In this document: positions 35,168 through 45,890 of the stretch, one piece after another
Layout of the letters: every line of letters starts with the position of its first letter
Numbering within the stretch: position 1 is the first letter of the stretch
NCBI GenBank assembly: GCA_936432065.2
Contig: OW386289.2
Span: forward strand, 164,175,348 to 164,239,347
Direction: 5' to 3'
DNA: 64,000 nt
DNA from: Rutpela maculata
Lineage: Eukaryota > Arthropoda > Insecta > Coleoptera > Cerambycidae
Notes under the pieces: model-generated
What the model was told of the DNA's origin: nothing
The model's database searches: none
What the model saw: the letters and a program-made list of their open reading frames with translations, nothing else
Translations under genes and position numbers: made by a program

Positions 35168-36027
35168 GGGAGCTAAGTGGCTTTTTCGGCAGCTCATCGC
35201 TTTATGAACTTTGAGATATTTTTATGGTTTAATGGATGATAACGATTCATAAAATCGACTTCTGGCGGGGCACCTCCTGTCAGGAGCATCACGAACACTG
35301 TTTAAAAATCAGTGAAATCATGTCATCGTTACAAGGCTCATTTTTTTTGTGTGTACACATTTTATGTTTAGAATTAATAAAATATGATCGTCAGAAAGTG
35401 TGGGCCGTCAGGAGGCGCAGCCAGAAAGGTAATAATGATACAATACATCTGAGATACGGTACGGAGTCAAGTTAGCCGAAAGTGTTAAATTCCTATATAT
35501 TTAAGAGCCTATGGTACTTTTGTTGACTTTGTTTACGGGGAGGCTATTCTATTGTTGAAGGAGCTTATATTTACGTTTTAAAAAGGAGCCAGAACTTGTA
35601 ACGATGAGTTTAGAGTTCTGATTTTCTTCAAAAATCCTAAACATTTTCTTTCTGGCTAGCCTTACTGACGGGAGTTTCTTTCTGGGAATTTTTTTCTGTG
35701 TTCAGAACCTAAAACATGCTCAACCTTAAAAAAGTTTGTAAAGATGATATTATATAACTCCGTTTTTTTACCACTTTGACCTTTCTGGTTGCGCCCCTGA
35801 TGGCCCACACTTTCTGGCGATCTTATTTTATTCATTCTAAACATAAAATGTGTACACACAAAAAAACTTGGCTTTGTAACGATGATATAATTTCACTGAT
35901 TTTTATACCATGGCCAACTCGACGGGCTGACATATGCCAGAAGTCTATTTTGTCAAGTTCGATAGAATTAATCAGCGCATAGAAAATGCTTGTAACGATG
36001 AGTGCCCGAAAAAGCCACTTAGCTCCC
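35168..36027. mobile_element. Fold-back element, about 860 bp, with about 270-bp arms
   Basis: The left arm starts GGGAGCTAAGTGGCTTTTTC and the right arm ends with its reverse complement (to 36027). Matching continues inward through AAAATCAGTGAAAT, GTGTGTACACATTTTATGTT and CAGAAAGTGTGGGCC, then stops near 35430/35775. The spacer of about 340 bp has no coding signature. The frames reported on both strands here are products of the repeated arms. Target duplication is unclear. Confidence 0.7.
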
Positions 36028-36491
36028 ACACCATTACTTCCAGTTTTTAATTTTAATATTGTTGAATATAGTTACGATAAAGATAATACAGATTCCTTAT
36101 CAAATCTGTTTTCGATACAACGCATCAAATTATTTCAATCTGATATGGCTATAAAAAAATATAATAAATTGCAGTTAATTTTCTAACTTGGTAAATTTAA
36201 TTTATATCGGTATCTTGGCAGGGCCGTGGAGAGAAAATATGGACCCTCAAAAAATTTTTTGATGAGCGGAAGTGAAATGAGTCTCTTGGTAAAACTACTA
36301 GGAAACAAACATTTTTCTTAAACATCTTTTTCCTGCCCGGGTTACATAAAAGTCATCAAACTTGAAACGATTAAAGCATACGTAATTGTAAATGCTTCAA
36401 ATTTTGGTCAGTTACCTGTAGGACAGCGAGTCACTTTTTTCTAAGCGTAATATTTTCTGGGAGCCTATGGAATAACAACATAACATACCAC
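36028..36491. other. No gene seen
   Basis: A+T-rich DNA. The short plus frame at 35986-36186 is not supported. Confidence 0.4.
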
Positions 36492-36640
36492 ATATATCAG
36501 GCAACCCCACAATTTCAAAGTCAAGACTGTTCAGAAGGGGGTTACACATTTAGAAAAACGCAGATAGATATACATCCATTACATATAACGTTGCCAATTT
36601 TAAAGCTGGGGATCGAACCCAGTGCATTATTATTTTGAAA
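36492..36640 (-). repeat. tRNA-headed SINE family, copy 2
   Basis: The copy has the shared core (read on + as AAGACTGTTCAGAAGGGGGT, then TACACATTT) and, on the minus strand, a clear B-box-like T-arm CTGGGTTCGATCCCCAG near 36602-36618. In that T-arm CTGGG and CCCAG pair around a TTCGATC loop. It is a better-preserved head than copy 1. Confidence 0.6.
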
Positions 36641-37177
36641 AGTTAATACAGTCTATTATTATGTAATAATGTAAACATTCTGTAAAGTTTGAAATACTCG
36701 TACCAAATTTAAATAGGTATACTTATGTAACATTTAAATTTAGAGAAATAAATCTAAATCTATTAATCTATCTATCTATCTGATAATCACACAACTGTCT
36801 CTTTACGTTTTTTACTTGAGTGTAAAGACGAGAGAGGCAGAAGAAAAATTATTTATTGCTAGATCAGCAAAACAATAAGACAATAAACCTAACTATAACC
36901 CTAACCTACGACTATGTACACAACTATGCTTGCATATAAAACGAACAAGATTACTCCCTTTTGTAGATCTTTTAGTAAATTAAACAATCCTTAGTCATTT
37001 TTGAACCGTATAAAACGTGATTAAACTGCAAAATCAACACAAAATTGTTTATAACTGGATAAAAACAGCGTTAAAAGCAATAAAACAATATGGCGGCACA
37101 AGAAAACGTAAACAACTGTCAACGTCCTTCGGAAGAGAACCAATGAACGCCTCGATAGACATGTAAACAATGAATAC

Positions 37178-37435
37178 GTGATATATCTTACGCGGAGACG
37201 GAAAGTATTATTTATCCATATATTTCTTTGTTTATCTGAGGATTTCGACAAGTACACCTCTATCAGAGATTTATATGCACGTTGCCTCAACATAACTCCA
37301 CTAGCGAACTACGTCCAAGAAATATCACAAAAATTTTATTCCTCCAAACTGGGCGATATTTCGCTAATTCGCAACGTAACACAAATCAGGCAGTATAATG
37401 CCCCATTTCTGATAAAACACTCCCTACCATACTAG
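37178..37435 (+). pseudogene. Possible LINE RT C-terminal scrap
   Basis: The plus frame ends RCLNITPLANYVQEISQKFY, then SSKLGDISLIRNVTQIRQY. The order of a short hydrophobic block with PL, an EI-x-KFY helix and a trailing basic stretch resembles the tail of jockey-like RTs (LNIP-type motif followed by a KF-containing helix). The match is weak and there is no upstream RT. It could also be chance. Confidence 0.35.
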
Positions 37436-37715
37436 GCGTTGCCTATCAAAGTTTTTCTTTTGTAGCGTGTAACAACTGATGAACACAAAACATCAAACAT
37501 ACTTCAACATTACACTCAAATATCCACTAAGCCGACCTTTATTTCGCTAACCGTGCTGCCATCATCTGGAGACGATTACAGATATATCGAATCTATCTCA
37601 CCGGTTTCACAATTAATGACTAACTTCCAGTCAGAACTAATTTTCAGATCATCATAAAAAGTATGCTATGTAGGCTGGTGCCAAAGCGGAATTTGAATCC
37701 CGAAAAAAAATTATT

Positions 37716-38996
37716 AATTATTGTTTAGGGGTTGAAAGTAGCTTTTTACGATTTTCGGTGAAACGTGACCTCCTAGCCCTTACAAAAGTTGTATATAATA
37801 AAAAAATCTAAAACTTTTATATAAGGCATTTTTCATCACAACCTCAAATTTTCCGATAAAATGGCGGAAAACAGATTTTTCGGTTTTTTATTTTTTTCTC
37901 TCGTAAAAATAATTCAATTTACATGAAATTTTGTGAAAGTATACATTTTTTTGCATTGAATAAGCAATTTTTTTGGAATCTGAAAACAAGTAGTTTTCGA
38001 AAAAAAACCAAAATCTTCCACGGAAAACTTTATTGGTGTTTTTTTTCGATTTCAATTTTCTATCTGGGCTCATTTAAATCTTTGGAATGTTTACTTTAAA
38101 ATGGTCTATACATGTTGATGGTTTATTTTTCATGAAACTGCTTAAAATTGAGAAAAACCAAGAAAATGACTTTTCGGATGAAAAAAAACCATTTTTTTCA
38201 CTTTTTTTTTTTATGTTCTGCATCCGAGCGGAATGGAAACTCTTCAGGATATTATTCTATACACTTTCACGAACTCATTAAAAAAAGGAATATTCATTTT
38301 GCAAATTTCTATAAATACCTTCATCGACCTTCAGTACGTACGATGCATTGCCATGAAAAACTTAAGTTTCAGAAGTTTTTGCTGACTTTCTTCAATTAAA
38401 TTCATTCAACTTTAGTAATATTATATTGAAGTAAATTCTGTCATTAAAATTTAATCCATTATTTACATAAATAATAAAGAAATATTGAAAATAATATATA
38501 ATATTGAAGAATTCGTTATTCGAAAAGACATTTTTTTGGTTTTTCTCAATTTTAAGGGGTTTCATGAAAAATAAACCATCGACATGTATAGACCATTTTA
38601 AAGTAGATATTTCAACGGTTAAAATGAGCCCAGAAAGAATATTGAAATCGAAAAAAACACCAATAAAGTTTTCCGTGGAAAATTTCGGTTTCTTTTTCGA
38701 AAAATGTAAATGTCTCGGAAACTACTTGTTTCAAAGATTCCAAAAAAATCTTGCTTATTCAATGCAAAAAATGTATGATTTCACAAAATTTCATGTTACG
38801 AGAGAAAAAATAAAAACCGAAAAATCGGTTTTCCGCCATTTCCTCGGAAAATTTGAGGTTATGATGAAAAATGCCTTATGTAAAAGTTTTGGATTGTTTT
38901 TATTAACTAGAACTTTTGTGAAGGATATTTTCTACTAGGAGGTCACGTTTGGCCGATAATTGCAAAAAACCACTTTCCACCTCTAAACAACACCCC
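37716..38996. mobile_element. Large fold-back repeat, about 1.28 kb
   Basis: The left arm (about 37716-38176) and right arm (about 38508-38996) match in reverse over about 470 bp with moderate divergence. Examples are AACGTGACCTCCTAG with CTAGGAGGTCACGTT, GGCATTTTTCATCA with TGATGAAAAATGCC, and GTCTATACATGTTGATGG with CCATCGACATGTATAGAC. The spacer carries the word shared with 1.16 kb. A diverged arm-like copy lies at 53.6-54.0 kb. The 144-codon frame at 38504-38938 lies within the right arm, is Lys/Phe-rich, and has no motif, so I do not call it a gene. Confidence 0.7.
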
Positions 38997-39983
38997 CATT
39001 TCACAATTTCACTTTATGTCGTGTTTAATTTTAGTTTTTTCTTTTAGTTACAACCTTAACTAAATTTTTCGGCTGGTCCTTGCCTATTAATCATTTTTTT
39101 TTTCAAAAAGGTATTGGCACTCGCCTGTTACTATTTTTTGTGGTTATCTATTTACCAGTAGGTTAAGTATGGGTAAACTAGAGGTTAAAGTTTGCGTGTG
39201 CATCTCTTTGTATATATGCGCTGTCAAAGAGATAATTGGAATACAAAAAAGACAAAAAGCGTTTCCTTTTATTAGTATTATGTATTCATTATTTCCCTTC
39301 ATTGCGTAATGTGGGGCTTCCATTTTAACGTGATGAGAGAAACAACATTTGTTGTATTTGTTGGGCCGAATTCTCGAAAGAATAAATTAATTTTTATAAA
39401 ACATGTGGTGTCTTCCCACAAAAAAGAAGGTTAATGTAACTGACGCATCTGCTTTGCGTTCCAATATCGTAATTAAAAAAGCCTAAAGCCATAACAGGAA
39501 TTACAATTTTTAATTTTGTTGTTTTGGGGAATGTATATTTTAACATATAAGTATTCGCATTTATATAAAAAAAGCTGTTTTGGACCAATTAGCCTTTGAA
39601 CACTGGAACGTATAAAGTAAAAATATCAATTACAAGTGGGATGATGAAGAAGACGGCAATCGACAACATTTTACGTAATTTTGTTTTGAATCCACACAAC
39701 ACATATGTTAAAACATTAAATTGAGTTCATCTAAAAGTTCAAAGAGCAATAATTTTATAAATACTATATCAACTCAATTTACTACGGGAGCTCATCCTAA
39801 CTGTACGTGCAACCTCCCCCCCCCTCACCCCCACCTTCCGTTCTTTGGGGACAATATTTTTCATAAAAATTAAAGCCTAAGGAGCAATTCTAGACATGTC
39901 CTAAAAAAGAAAAAACTGGCTGTAGGTACTTTCAAAATGGCGGCCATATGTTAAAAAAACTGGTTCAACACAAAAACTAAAAA
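38997..39983. other. No supported gene
   Basis: C-rich and A-rich simple patches (39810-39837). A faint LINE-like word (VQRAII) near 39740 is too short to call. Confidence 0.4.
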
Positions 39984-40758
39984 CCGCTGCTCAAGGAATC
40001 ACTACTTCCACATCCAAATTTTTTATCCAAGTCACTCACAACGAAAGAAATTTGTATGTGGAAATAATTGTTTATGGAACTTTAATAATATAATATTTGA
40101 AATCCTCTACCCCAAAAACCCATAAAACGATACCCCACATCGGTAGCGGGGTGGGGGTGGTGATAGGGGGTGGTAGTGGGGGTGGATGAAGTAAAAAAAT
40201 ATTTTGAGGTTTCTGGTTCTTGTACACACACTAAATCACAATTTTTTTTCATTCCCTTTAATAATGGGGTGGGGGTGGTAATGGGGGTGGCTAATGCCAA
40301 AACTTTTTTTGGGACCTTATCTTTTCTTGTATATACTAAATACCAATTTTATGGACTCTTACCTGCTTGATTTACCTATTTTCCCCAAATTTACCCCAAT
40401 TTACCCCCCAACCCTTCGACGGAACAAGATGAAAATATAATCTAGTTCTAGATCTCGTTAAAGTACATATGTGTACCAAATTTCAAGTCAATATCTCAAA
40501 CGGTTCCAGAGTAAACGTGCGCACAAAAAAAGTTACAGACAGACCGACAGACAGACCGACAGACAGACCGACAGACAGACCGACAGACAGACCGACAGAC
40601 AGACCGACAGACAGACCGACAGACAGACCGACAGACAGAATTTTTTTTTTCGTTCAAACTTAAAATCTCGACGTTTCGTGACATTCTAAGCCTATTTGAA
40701 CAATAAAAATTTTTAAAAATTTTTTTGTCGTTACTACACTTCCACTGGATGTGGAAGT
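39984..40758 (-). repeat. W repeat, copy 5 (most complete, with expanded microsatellite)
   Basis: The reverse-oriented copy runs from CCGCTGCTCAAGGAATCAC and CTTCCACATCCA to CTTCCACTGGATGTGGAAGT. The ends form an inverted terminal pair. Inside are the GGTGATAGGGGGTGGTAGTG and CACATATGTGTACC blocks and, at 40535-40638, a 12-bp microsatellite (ACAGACAGACCG, nearly nine units) that other copies have only as one or two units. Confidence 0.8.
40535..40638. repeat. 12-bp microsatellite (ACAGACAGACCG)n
   Basis: There are nearly nine uninterrupted units. Because 12 is a multiple of three, all six frames stay open and give spurious repeat peptides (PTDR on plus, RSVC on minus). These frames are artefacts of the repeat. 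Confidence 0.95.
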
Positions 40759-42275
40759 AAAAAGATGGAGAAAAATTTTCTGCACAAAAAACAAAGTGCA
40801 TAAAATGTTCTACAATTTTGTTCCTATACAATATTTGGATATTTTCCAGATAAATGCACGTACAGCTAGGGAGGGCTCCCGCACTAATTGCACAAGAATT
40901 ATAACCTAGACAGTAGCGAGGAGTTGTATGGCAAACATGTATTAGTCACACCATCTCTCGTGTACTGGGTTCTGCTCTGACACTAGCAATATTGGTAGGT
41001 GAAATATGTCTACATGTTTTCAAATGCGTAACTCTCTTCCGGGCAGCATTGATTTTAGATTTAGGGGTTTTTTATCTGCGAACGATATTTATAGTTTTAG
41101 AAATGCAATTTCAGAAGATTATAATAATAGATACGAAAAAATTGTATATAACATATTTTTTAGTGAATTTTAGAAGCTATATTTTTTATACAAACATAAT
41201 TCCGATATCGCTAGTGGTTAGCGAGACATAAACAAAAAAATTAGTCGGACCACCATTTCTCCAAGATGGCTGTATAAATTATTTTTTCTACCTGCGTAGA
41301 AAGTAATCGTTTCCTCCCTCATTTGAGGGTGGAAAATTGTTCCTTGCTTCCCATCCCTCCCTTGGGAGGAAAGTTTTTTTTTCTGCCAGCATTTTTAAAC
41401 CGCTATGTTACCATGGTTACCGATTATTACCATAGTTAAGTTTAACTCAAAACGGTTGCTAAAACATCAAAGTAGACGTCAAAATTACGACACTTAAGAT
41501 AATTAAGTAATTTGATTATAAGGTTTTTAGAGAAAGAATTATCTACATTGCGTTATTGTTGTAAAAGATACGATTATTTTTGTACAGCATGCGTTGTGAT
41601 CCGGCTCGTCTTTTGGTAGATATACAATGTACATGTATGTCTCGCATTGCCTCGCTCTCTTTAGGCTTGTTGACTACCTGCTGAGGTGTAGTGTAATAAA
41701 AAATCTTATGAGTAGCGTATACAGTAACTGTGTTGTGTGTTGTTTATAAATTCATGTAAAATATATTTAAAATAGTTTTTGTATTAGTTTAATAGCCTGT
41801 ATATTTCCATTATTATTGCAGAGTATCCGATGAAATTACAAAAATAATAGCGCAATTGCATTTTTCTCATCATAATCATAATGAAGCCGACACTAGAATA
41901 TTTGCGATCATCCTATATTATCAAATCTGGAGTATGGTAGAATAATAATAGAAGCTACAACAGATATTTTTGTCTTATCCCTGTATTTTGTGTCTAGAAT
42001 AATGGTGTCGTAGATTTGATGTATTTATTTATACCGATTCATCATGCTGTGCGAGAATTAACTATAGAGAAGACAATAAGTGCTCAAATGAATTTGGGTA
42101 ATTTATTTTTGTGCATTTATGCTTTGACTGACTGTGATACAGTCAGTTTTCTATTTAAAAAAGGAAAAACTAACGCTGTAAAAAATGTTTAAGACATACA
42201 GAAGATAAAGAACTACAAAGAATACTTCAATGGTTTCATTACTTTTCAAAATCTGGCCAGGTATTTTTTTAAAAA
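40759..42275. other. No gene seen
   Basis: The 79-codon frame at 40992-41231 has no motif. Short CCTCCC/GGGAGG inverted words lie near 41310-41370. Nothing else is recognised. Confidence 0.4.
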
Positions 42276-42946
42276 GCGCTGCCCAAGGAACTCACTACTT
42301 CTACATCCAGATTTTCCATCCATGTCTCTCAGAACGAATAAATTTTTTATGTGGAAATAATTGTTTATGGAACTTTAATAATATAATTTTTGAAATCGTC
42401 TACCCCAAAAACCCATAAAACGATATCCCTCATCGGTAGTGGGGTGGAGGTGGTGGGGGAGGATGAAGTAAAAAAATATTCTGAGGTTTTTGATTCTTGT
42501 ACACACACTAAATCACAATGGTTTAATTCCCTTTAATAATGGGGTGGGGGTGGTAATGGGGGTGGCTAATGCCAAAAAAACTTTTGAGACCTTATAGCTT
42601 CTCTTGTAAATACTAAATACCAATTTTATGAACTCTTACCTGCTTGATTTATCTATTTACTCCAGTTTACTCCCCATCCCTTCAACGGAATAAGATGAAA
42701 ATATAATCTAGTTCCAGATCACCTTAAAATACATATGCGTACGTACCAAATTTCAAGTCAATAACTTAAAACGGTTCCAGAGTAATCGTGCGCACAAAAA
42801 ACGTTACAGACAGACAGATCGACAAACAGAATTTTTTTTCACTCAAACTTAAAATCTCGACGTTTTATGACATTCTAAGCCTATTTGAACAATAAAACTT
42901 TTCAAATTTTTTCTTGTCGTTACTATACTTCCACTGGATGTGGAAG
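42276..42946 (-). repeat. W repeat, copy 6
   Basis: This is a reverse-oriented, nearly full-length copy from GCGCTGCCCAAGGAA to CTTCCACTGGATGTGGAAG. It abuts a CXC-domain gene fragment directly, so the two share one misleading open frame (42885-43265). Confidence 0.8.
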
Positions 42947-43265
42947 AAAATGTTATATGGTCGACGATAAGTCTGATATAAGGAATTTATCGCCTACCGA
43001 AGATTCTTTTTATCAACATATGTTGAGAGCTGCGTATCAAATTATTCTGTGGAAGAGTGCAACTGAGATAAACCCAGAAATTCCCGATCCAATTGATTTT
43101 GGTTGGGATTTGAAAAATAACGTACTTATTCCTAAATTAATAACTATAAATGTTCGTCCCAATATAACTTCTCAAAATGTATTTTGTAAATGTAAATTTA
43201 AAAAATGTATCGGAAACTGCAGTCGTAGCAAAGCTGGGTTGGAATGCATAATAGATTGCTACTGA
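42947..43265 (+). pseudogene. C-terminal fragment of the XPG-like/CXC gene family, copy 2
   Basis: About 105 codons read NLSPTEDSFYQHMLRAAYQI, ILWKSATEINP, FGWDLKNN, then a Cys cluster KCKFKKCIGNC and GLECIIDC, and stop at 43263-43265. The order (a LPPT-like word, a helix with an H-LRA-YQ--W pattern, a GW word, a Pro/Ala spacer, Cys-rich tail) matches the decayed copy at 56.2-57.4 kb. It is also the order of a large uncharacterised invertebrate family whose tail resembles the Tesmin/TSO1 CXC motif. The nuclease part is missing because a W repeat occupies the upstream side. The frame is intact over its length. Confidence 0.6.
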
Positions 43266-44129
43266 GAGGGTAAATGTATTAGCTGTTAATTTAGTTTAAG
43301 TATAATGTATGTATGTATATTATTATTTTTGTATTTCTATTTCTCAAGCACAAAAAGTAAATTTAAATTCATTTAATTAGTTATATGGTTTTCTGTCTCT
43401 AATCAATATTTTAAGTTAAAATATAATAATTTTGGTTCTCAAGTAAACTAATCTTTAAATACCTTCGTTTTTTTTCATAATGACAAATGATAATATTTAC
43501 GTATAAGTAATACGCATTAATTTTTTTGCAATCACAGTATATTGTCGGCAAGTTACCGATCGGCCACAGCGCGCGAACGTGTCAGCCAAAACGATAGCGG
43601 AAATAACGGAGCGCTGTACAAAAATATCTTTTACAACAATAAAACAATGCAGATAATTCTTTCACCAAAAACTGCTCCATTCTATTCCGCAAATTTCATA
43701 TCATAGAAGTATGCATCTATCTATATAAGTTTTTAAAATGTCTCGATACTGAAATTTACCGTGCACTCTTCGGGCATGCTTTGTTTAAACAATTTCTGTA
43801 GCATTTGTTAACAATAATTTCGAAAATTATTTGGCAGTACCAGAATCTAGAAGGAATAAGCTTTCCATTAGTTTGAAAATCATTAAGAAATATTAAAAAA
43901 TAACCCTGTAAATGAGAGGGGAACATAAAATTAATCAATTTTCAGTGACACAAAAATTTTCGGAAAAATTTTTTTTATGCTTTTTTGCAATCGCGGACAG
44001 AATGGCGCCCTCTGGATTTAGATGCGCAAAGTCATTCCAGATAATGTACATATTTTTTCAAAAGTATATCTTTGAGTGCACACCCTGGCATTTTAGGAGC
44101 GTCTTTTGAGAAGATTGATTCCCGACTAA
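43266..44129. other. No gene seen
   Basis: There is a short GC-rich patch at 43552-43615. The frames at 43756-44109 on both strands have no motif. Confidence 0.4.
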
Positions 44130-44810
44130 CATCCAGTGGAAGTATAGTAACGACAAAAAAAATTTTCAATTTTTTTATTGTTCAAATAGGCTTAGACTGT
44201 CACGAAACGTCAAGATTTTAAATTTGAGCGAAAAAAAAAAAATTTCTGTCTGTCGGTCTGTCTGTAACTTTTTTGTGCGTACGTTTACTCTGGAACCGTT
44301 TGAGATATTGACTTGAAATTTGGTACACATATGTACTTTAATGAGATCTAGAACTAAATTATTTTCATCTTGTTCCGCCGAAGGGTTGGGGGGTAAATTT
44401 TGGGAAATTTGGGGAAAATAGGTAAACCAAGCAGGTAAGAGTCCATAAAATTGGTATTTGGTATATACAAGAGAAGCTAAGGTCTCAAAAAAAATTTTGG
44501 CATTAGCCACCCACCTTACCACCCCCACCCTTTAAAGGGGATGAAAAAAAATTGTGATTTAGTGTGTGTACAAGAACCAGAAACCTCAAAATGTTTTTTT
44601 ACTTCATCCACCCCCACTACCACCCCCTATCACCACCCCCACCCCGCTACCGATGTGGGGTATCGTTTATGGGTTTTTGGGGTAGAGAATTTCAAATATT
44701 ATATTATTAAAGTTCCGTAAACAATTATTTCCACATACAACATTTTTTCGTTGTGAGTGACTTGGATAAAAAAAATCTGGATGTGGAAATAGTGATTCCT
44801 TGGGCAGCGG
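44130..44810 (+). repeat. W repeat, copy 7
   Basis: This is a forward, nearly full-length copy from CATCCAGTGGAAGTATAGTA to GTGATTCCTTGGGCAGCGG. The minus frame 44175-44528 translates the repeat, including its GACAGACAGAC tract, and is not a gene. Confidence 0.8.
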
Positions 44811-44840
44811 GTTTTTAAGTAATTAGGAGCTACAGATAAT

Positions 44841-45571
44841 AACAAGCTAAAAACGTACTCTTTATTTACTGAGCTTTTTATATAATTGTTACACATTCTA
44901 TGGATACTCTTCGCAGTTTTCTTGTAAATAATGCTAGTTTTTGGACATCCTAAATTTTGTGATACCAACTTTGTTGTGAAAAAAAAATATATGAAGAAAA
45001 ATTGAAAAAAAAAGCATCCAACCGTGTGGGATTTGAACACACGATCTGTGGATTGCAAAATTTTAGCCACTGGACCATCACGTATTGCTACGAAACTTGA
45101 GTGTCTGTGATATATATGTTTCGAGAATCATATTTCAACTCATTAGATATATTATTATGAAATATATATTATTAAAATGTATAAACAACAAAAATAAATT
45201 ATAGAGATAACATTTCGAGAGATTTCTATTTAAGTACACGCGACAAAAATTAAGAAAATATATTTTTTTAAAATTAAATGATTAATGACTTTCTTATTCA
45301 CTGATTAATTTTCTTCAAAAACAATAGGGTTCTTCCTCTAGCTAGCACTAACTTACTTTCCAAATTTCAATACAATGGAACTTTACTTTCTTAAGTTATC
45401 GTGCTTACAGGAAACGTGACGGACGGACGGACAGACGAACATTTTGAACCGTGTTCAGAATTCGTTCACTAACACAACGATATGAAATTTCTGTCTCTAC
45501 GAGTGTAATTTGCGGTTTTAGAAATGTGCCGATCAAACGCAGTATACTCTTCGTTTTTGCGAAGAGTATAA
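44841..45571 (+). repeat. G repeat with tRNA-like segment, copy 3 (fullest copy)
   Basis: The copy runs from ACAAGCTAAAAACGTACTC through TATATAATTGTTACACATTC, GGATACTCTTCGCAG, a tRNA-like piece (minus strand 45014-45090) and a GACGGACGGACGGACAGACG tract. It ends in an 11-bp perfect hairpin, TATACTCTTCG/CGAAGAGTATA (45549-45576). A terminal hairpin near one end would fit a Helitron-like element, but I cannot define the ends. The minus frame 44699-45070 is not a gene. Confidence 0.6.
45014..45090 (-). other. tRNA-like sequence inside the G repeat
   Basis: On the minus strand a good A box (TGGTCCAGTGG) is followed about 35 bases later by a B box (GTTCAAATCCC) and a near-complete T-arm (GTGTG with CCCAC, one mismatch). 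The acceptor stem does not pair. It is tRNA-derived rather than a working gene, and I cannot assign an isotype. Confidence 0.5.
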
Positions 45572-45719
45572 TAATTAAAATTTCATTTTACTTATGATTT
45601 ACAATATTTATATGAATAGTGCAATGCTGAGTATTTTGCAAACTAATTCTAGCAGAAGATATCGGTGTAGAAGAATTCGCAATATTATTATGAACTAAAA
45701 TATTTTTTGAACATTCTTC

Positions 45720-45890
45720 GGCATTTGGAGCATTATGAATGCCTTACTCGTATCAGTTCTTCAGTATGGTATAATCTGAGGAGTGATATAAGATAAGCAC
45801 TTAAAAATCTTGAAAATTTGCCAAAATAAACTCGTAAGAACTTAATTTTAGAACTAGTTTAGAAATATTGAATATTCGGAATTTATTTCT
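45720..45890 (+). pseudogene. LINE reverse-transcriptase scrap
   Basis: The plus strand reads MNALLVSVLQYGI, then KHLKILKICQNKLVRT after a stop. This resembles the A-L-x-S-x-LQYGI-x-WG block followed by the K-L--QK--VR helix found in LINE RTs. It is very short and broken. Confidence 0.45.

Noticed and set aside
38504..38938. 144-codon plus-strand gene
   Set aside because: It lies wholly within an arm of a fold-back repeat, is low-complexity Lys/Phe-rich, and has no domain.
39700..39800. LINE RT fragment (VQRAII-like word)
   Set aside because: The match is six residues in a stop-rich stretch, too short to support.
40535..40638. CRISPR-like regular repeat array
   Set aside because: Units are contiguous, with no spacers, inside a eukaryotic interspersed repeat.
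40469..40831. Long overlapping frames with PTDR or RSVC peptide repeats
   Set aside because: They are translations of a 12-bp microsatellite that keeps all six frames open; there is no gene.
42885..42946. Start of the 126-codon frame that runs into the CXC fragment
   Set aside because: The first 20 or so codons are W-repeat sequence joined by chance to the real fragment.
44175..44528. 117-codon minus-strand frame
   Set aside because: It translates a W repeat, and the same peptide stretches appear in other W copies.
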